From positions 1 to 6,724 of the forward strand of contig JAGGRX010000087.1 of assembly GCA_021159405.1 (NCBI GenBank): a stretch of 6,724 bases of DNA. The letters are read 5' to 3'. The notes beneath the pieces are model-generated. The model had not been told where the DNA came from. It worked only from the letters and a program-made list of their open reading frames with translations, and did no database searches. Of the stretch, positions 5,949 through 6,724 are shown piece after piece (position 1 is the first letter of the stretch; each line of letters begins with the position of its first letter). Made by a program: the position numbers and the translations under genes. Origin of the DNA: Candidatus Bipolaricaulota bacterium (GTDB taxonomy: Bacteria > Bipolaricaulota > Bipolaricaulia > Bipolaricaulales > Bipolaricaulaceae).

Positions 5949-5978
5949 TTGGGCGCAGCTTGGGTTCCAGGGTATAGT
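5949..5978 (+). promoter_or_regulatory. Promoter of the nitrilase gene, apparently leaderless
   Basis: TTGGGC (5949-5954), an 18-bp spacer and TATAGT (5973-5978). The ATG at 5985 begins only 7 bases after the -10 box, so transcription should start at or next to its A. No Shine-Dalgarno is present in the intervening GATCTT. Confidence 0.65.
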
Positions 5979-5984
5979 GATCTT

Positions 5985-6724
5985 ATGCGCGTTGGTTACC
6001 TGCAGTTTGAGCCGCGTTTTGGCGAGGTGAACAGGAACCTTGAGCGTGCACTTGCCCTCATGGGAAGTGAGAGGGCCGATCTTTGGGTCCTGCCCGAGCT
6101 TTTCTCCACCGGGTATCTCTTCACCTCCCGGGCGGAAGTCGAAGGGCTTGCCGAGCCGGTTCCCGACGGGCCCACCATCCAGGGGCTCCTCCGGTTCGCC
6201 CGGGATCGGGGGTGCTACATCGCGGCTGGTCTGGCCGAGCATACCCCAAAAGGGCCCTATAACTCCGCGGTCCTGGTGGGGCCGGAAGGGCTCCTCCTCC
6301 ACTACCGCAAGGCCCACCTCTTCTACCGGGAGAAGGAATGGTTCCTGCCCGGGGACACCCCGTTTCCCGTTGCAGATATAGATGGGGTGCGGGTAGGGCT
6401 CATGATCTGCTTCGACCACCTGTTTCCCGAGGCGGCGCGCACCCTGGCCCTGAAAGGGGCACAGATCATCGCCCACCCGGCGAACCTCGTCCTCCCAGGG
6501 GTGGCCCAGCTCACCACCAGGGTGCGGGCCCTGGAGAATCGGGTGTTCGTCGTGACGGCCAACCGCGTCGGAACGGAGGCCCGGGGTGGGGAAACCCTCC
6601 ACTTCACCGGGGAGTCGCAGATCGTCTCACCCCAGGGCGAGGTCCTCGCGAAATCCCCACCGGAAGGGGAGGAGGCAGTGGCGGCGGAAATCGATCCAGA
6701 TGTGGCGTGCGAAAAGCACATCAA
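5985..6724 (+). CDS. Nitrilase-superfamily carbon-nitrogen hydrolase, 3' end cut by window
   Basis: 246 residues are visible before the window ends; family members are usually about 260-290. The catalytic triad is complete: E38 in LPELFSTGY, K109 in HYRKAHLF and the nucleophile C142 in MICFDHLFPEAARTLA. Further family blocks are YNSAVLVGPEG (92-102), FLPGDTPF (120-127), GAQIIAHPANLVLP (158-171) and RALENRVFVVTANRVG (181-196). From memory, the overall pattern is close to hyperthermophilic archaeal nitrilase/amidase proteins such as Pyrococcus PH0642, which hydrolyse small nitriles or amides. CFDHLFPE rather than a true aliphatic-nitrilase motif makes an amidase role more likely. The substrate is not predictable here. 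The start ATG 5985 has no Shine-Dalgarno but lies 7 nt after a -10 box. The gene diverges from the macro-domain gene. Confidence 0.92.
   Translation, partial: MRVGYLQFEPRFGEVNRNLERALALMGSERADLWVLPELFSTGYLFTSRAEVEGLAEPVPDGPTIQGLLRFARDRGCYIAAGLAEHTPKGPYNSAVLVGPEGLLLHYRKAHLFYREKEWFLPGDTPFPVADIDGVRVGLMICFDHLFPEAARTLALKGAQIIAHPANLVLPGVAQLTTRVRALENRVFVVTANRVGTEARGGETLHFTGESQIVSPQGEVLAKSPPEGEEAVAAEIDPDVACEKHI

Noticed and set aside
5868..6602. 244-codon minus-strand open frame opposite the nitrilase
   Set aside because: It covers both divergent promoters and the nitrilase catalytic blocks, and its translation is Gly/Pro/Glu-rich without recognisable motifs.

Overview
The window is GC-rich, compactly coded chromosomal DNA from a bacterium. 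GC-rich codon third positions, AGGAGG-type ribosome binding sites, GTG and TTG starts and TATAAT/TATAGT -10 boxes all point to a bacterium. The nitrilase resembles hyperthermophile enzymes, and two lead genes appear to be transcribed without a 5' leader. This would fit a deep-branching or thermophilic, possibly uncultured lineage, but the taxon is only a guess. I see no tRNA, rRNA, CRISPR array, insertion sequence or phage gene.

Left end (1-652): a minus-strand unit reads out of the window. It has a good promoter (571-599), a perfect Shine-Dalgarno and an unlisted 26-residue, tryptophan-rich hydrophobic mini-ORF (454-534). One base after the mini-ORF follows an unrecognised exported protein (1-452, C-terminus cut off). 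A second promoter (615-644) points the other way. The two promoters share an exact 12-bp direct repeat that overlaps both -10 boxes.

Centre (653-5300): a five-gene plus-strand operon in which every junction overlaps. The order is an exported substrate-binding protein, an ABC ATPase and an ABC permease (a complete SsuABC/TauABC/ThiXYZ-type importer), then NAD kinase, then a TldE/PmbA-type protein without the HExxxH metal site. The importer's ligand cannot be read from the sequence. The first gene looks leaderless, which leaves no room for a riboswitch.

Right end (5301-6724): a macro-domain (ADP-ribose-binding/deacylating) gene on the minus strand converges on the operon with only 17 bp between stop codons. 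Its likely true start is GTG 5887, because the upstream GTG at 5917 lies just beside the -10 box. Diverging from it, a second apparently leaderless gene encodes a nitrilase-superfamily amidohydrolase with an intact Glu-Lys-Cys triad, cut by the window end.

The best candidates for something undescribed are the Trp-rich mini-ORF coupled to the exported orphan, the shared 12-bp repeat between divergent promoters, and the tight transporter-NAD kinase-TldE operon.
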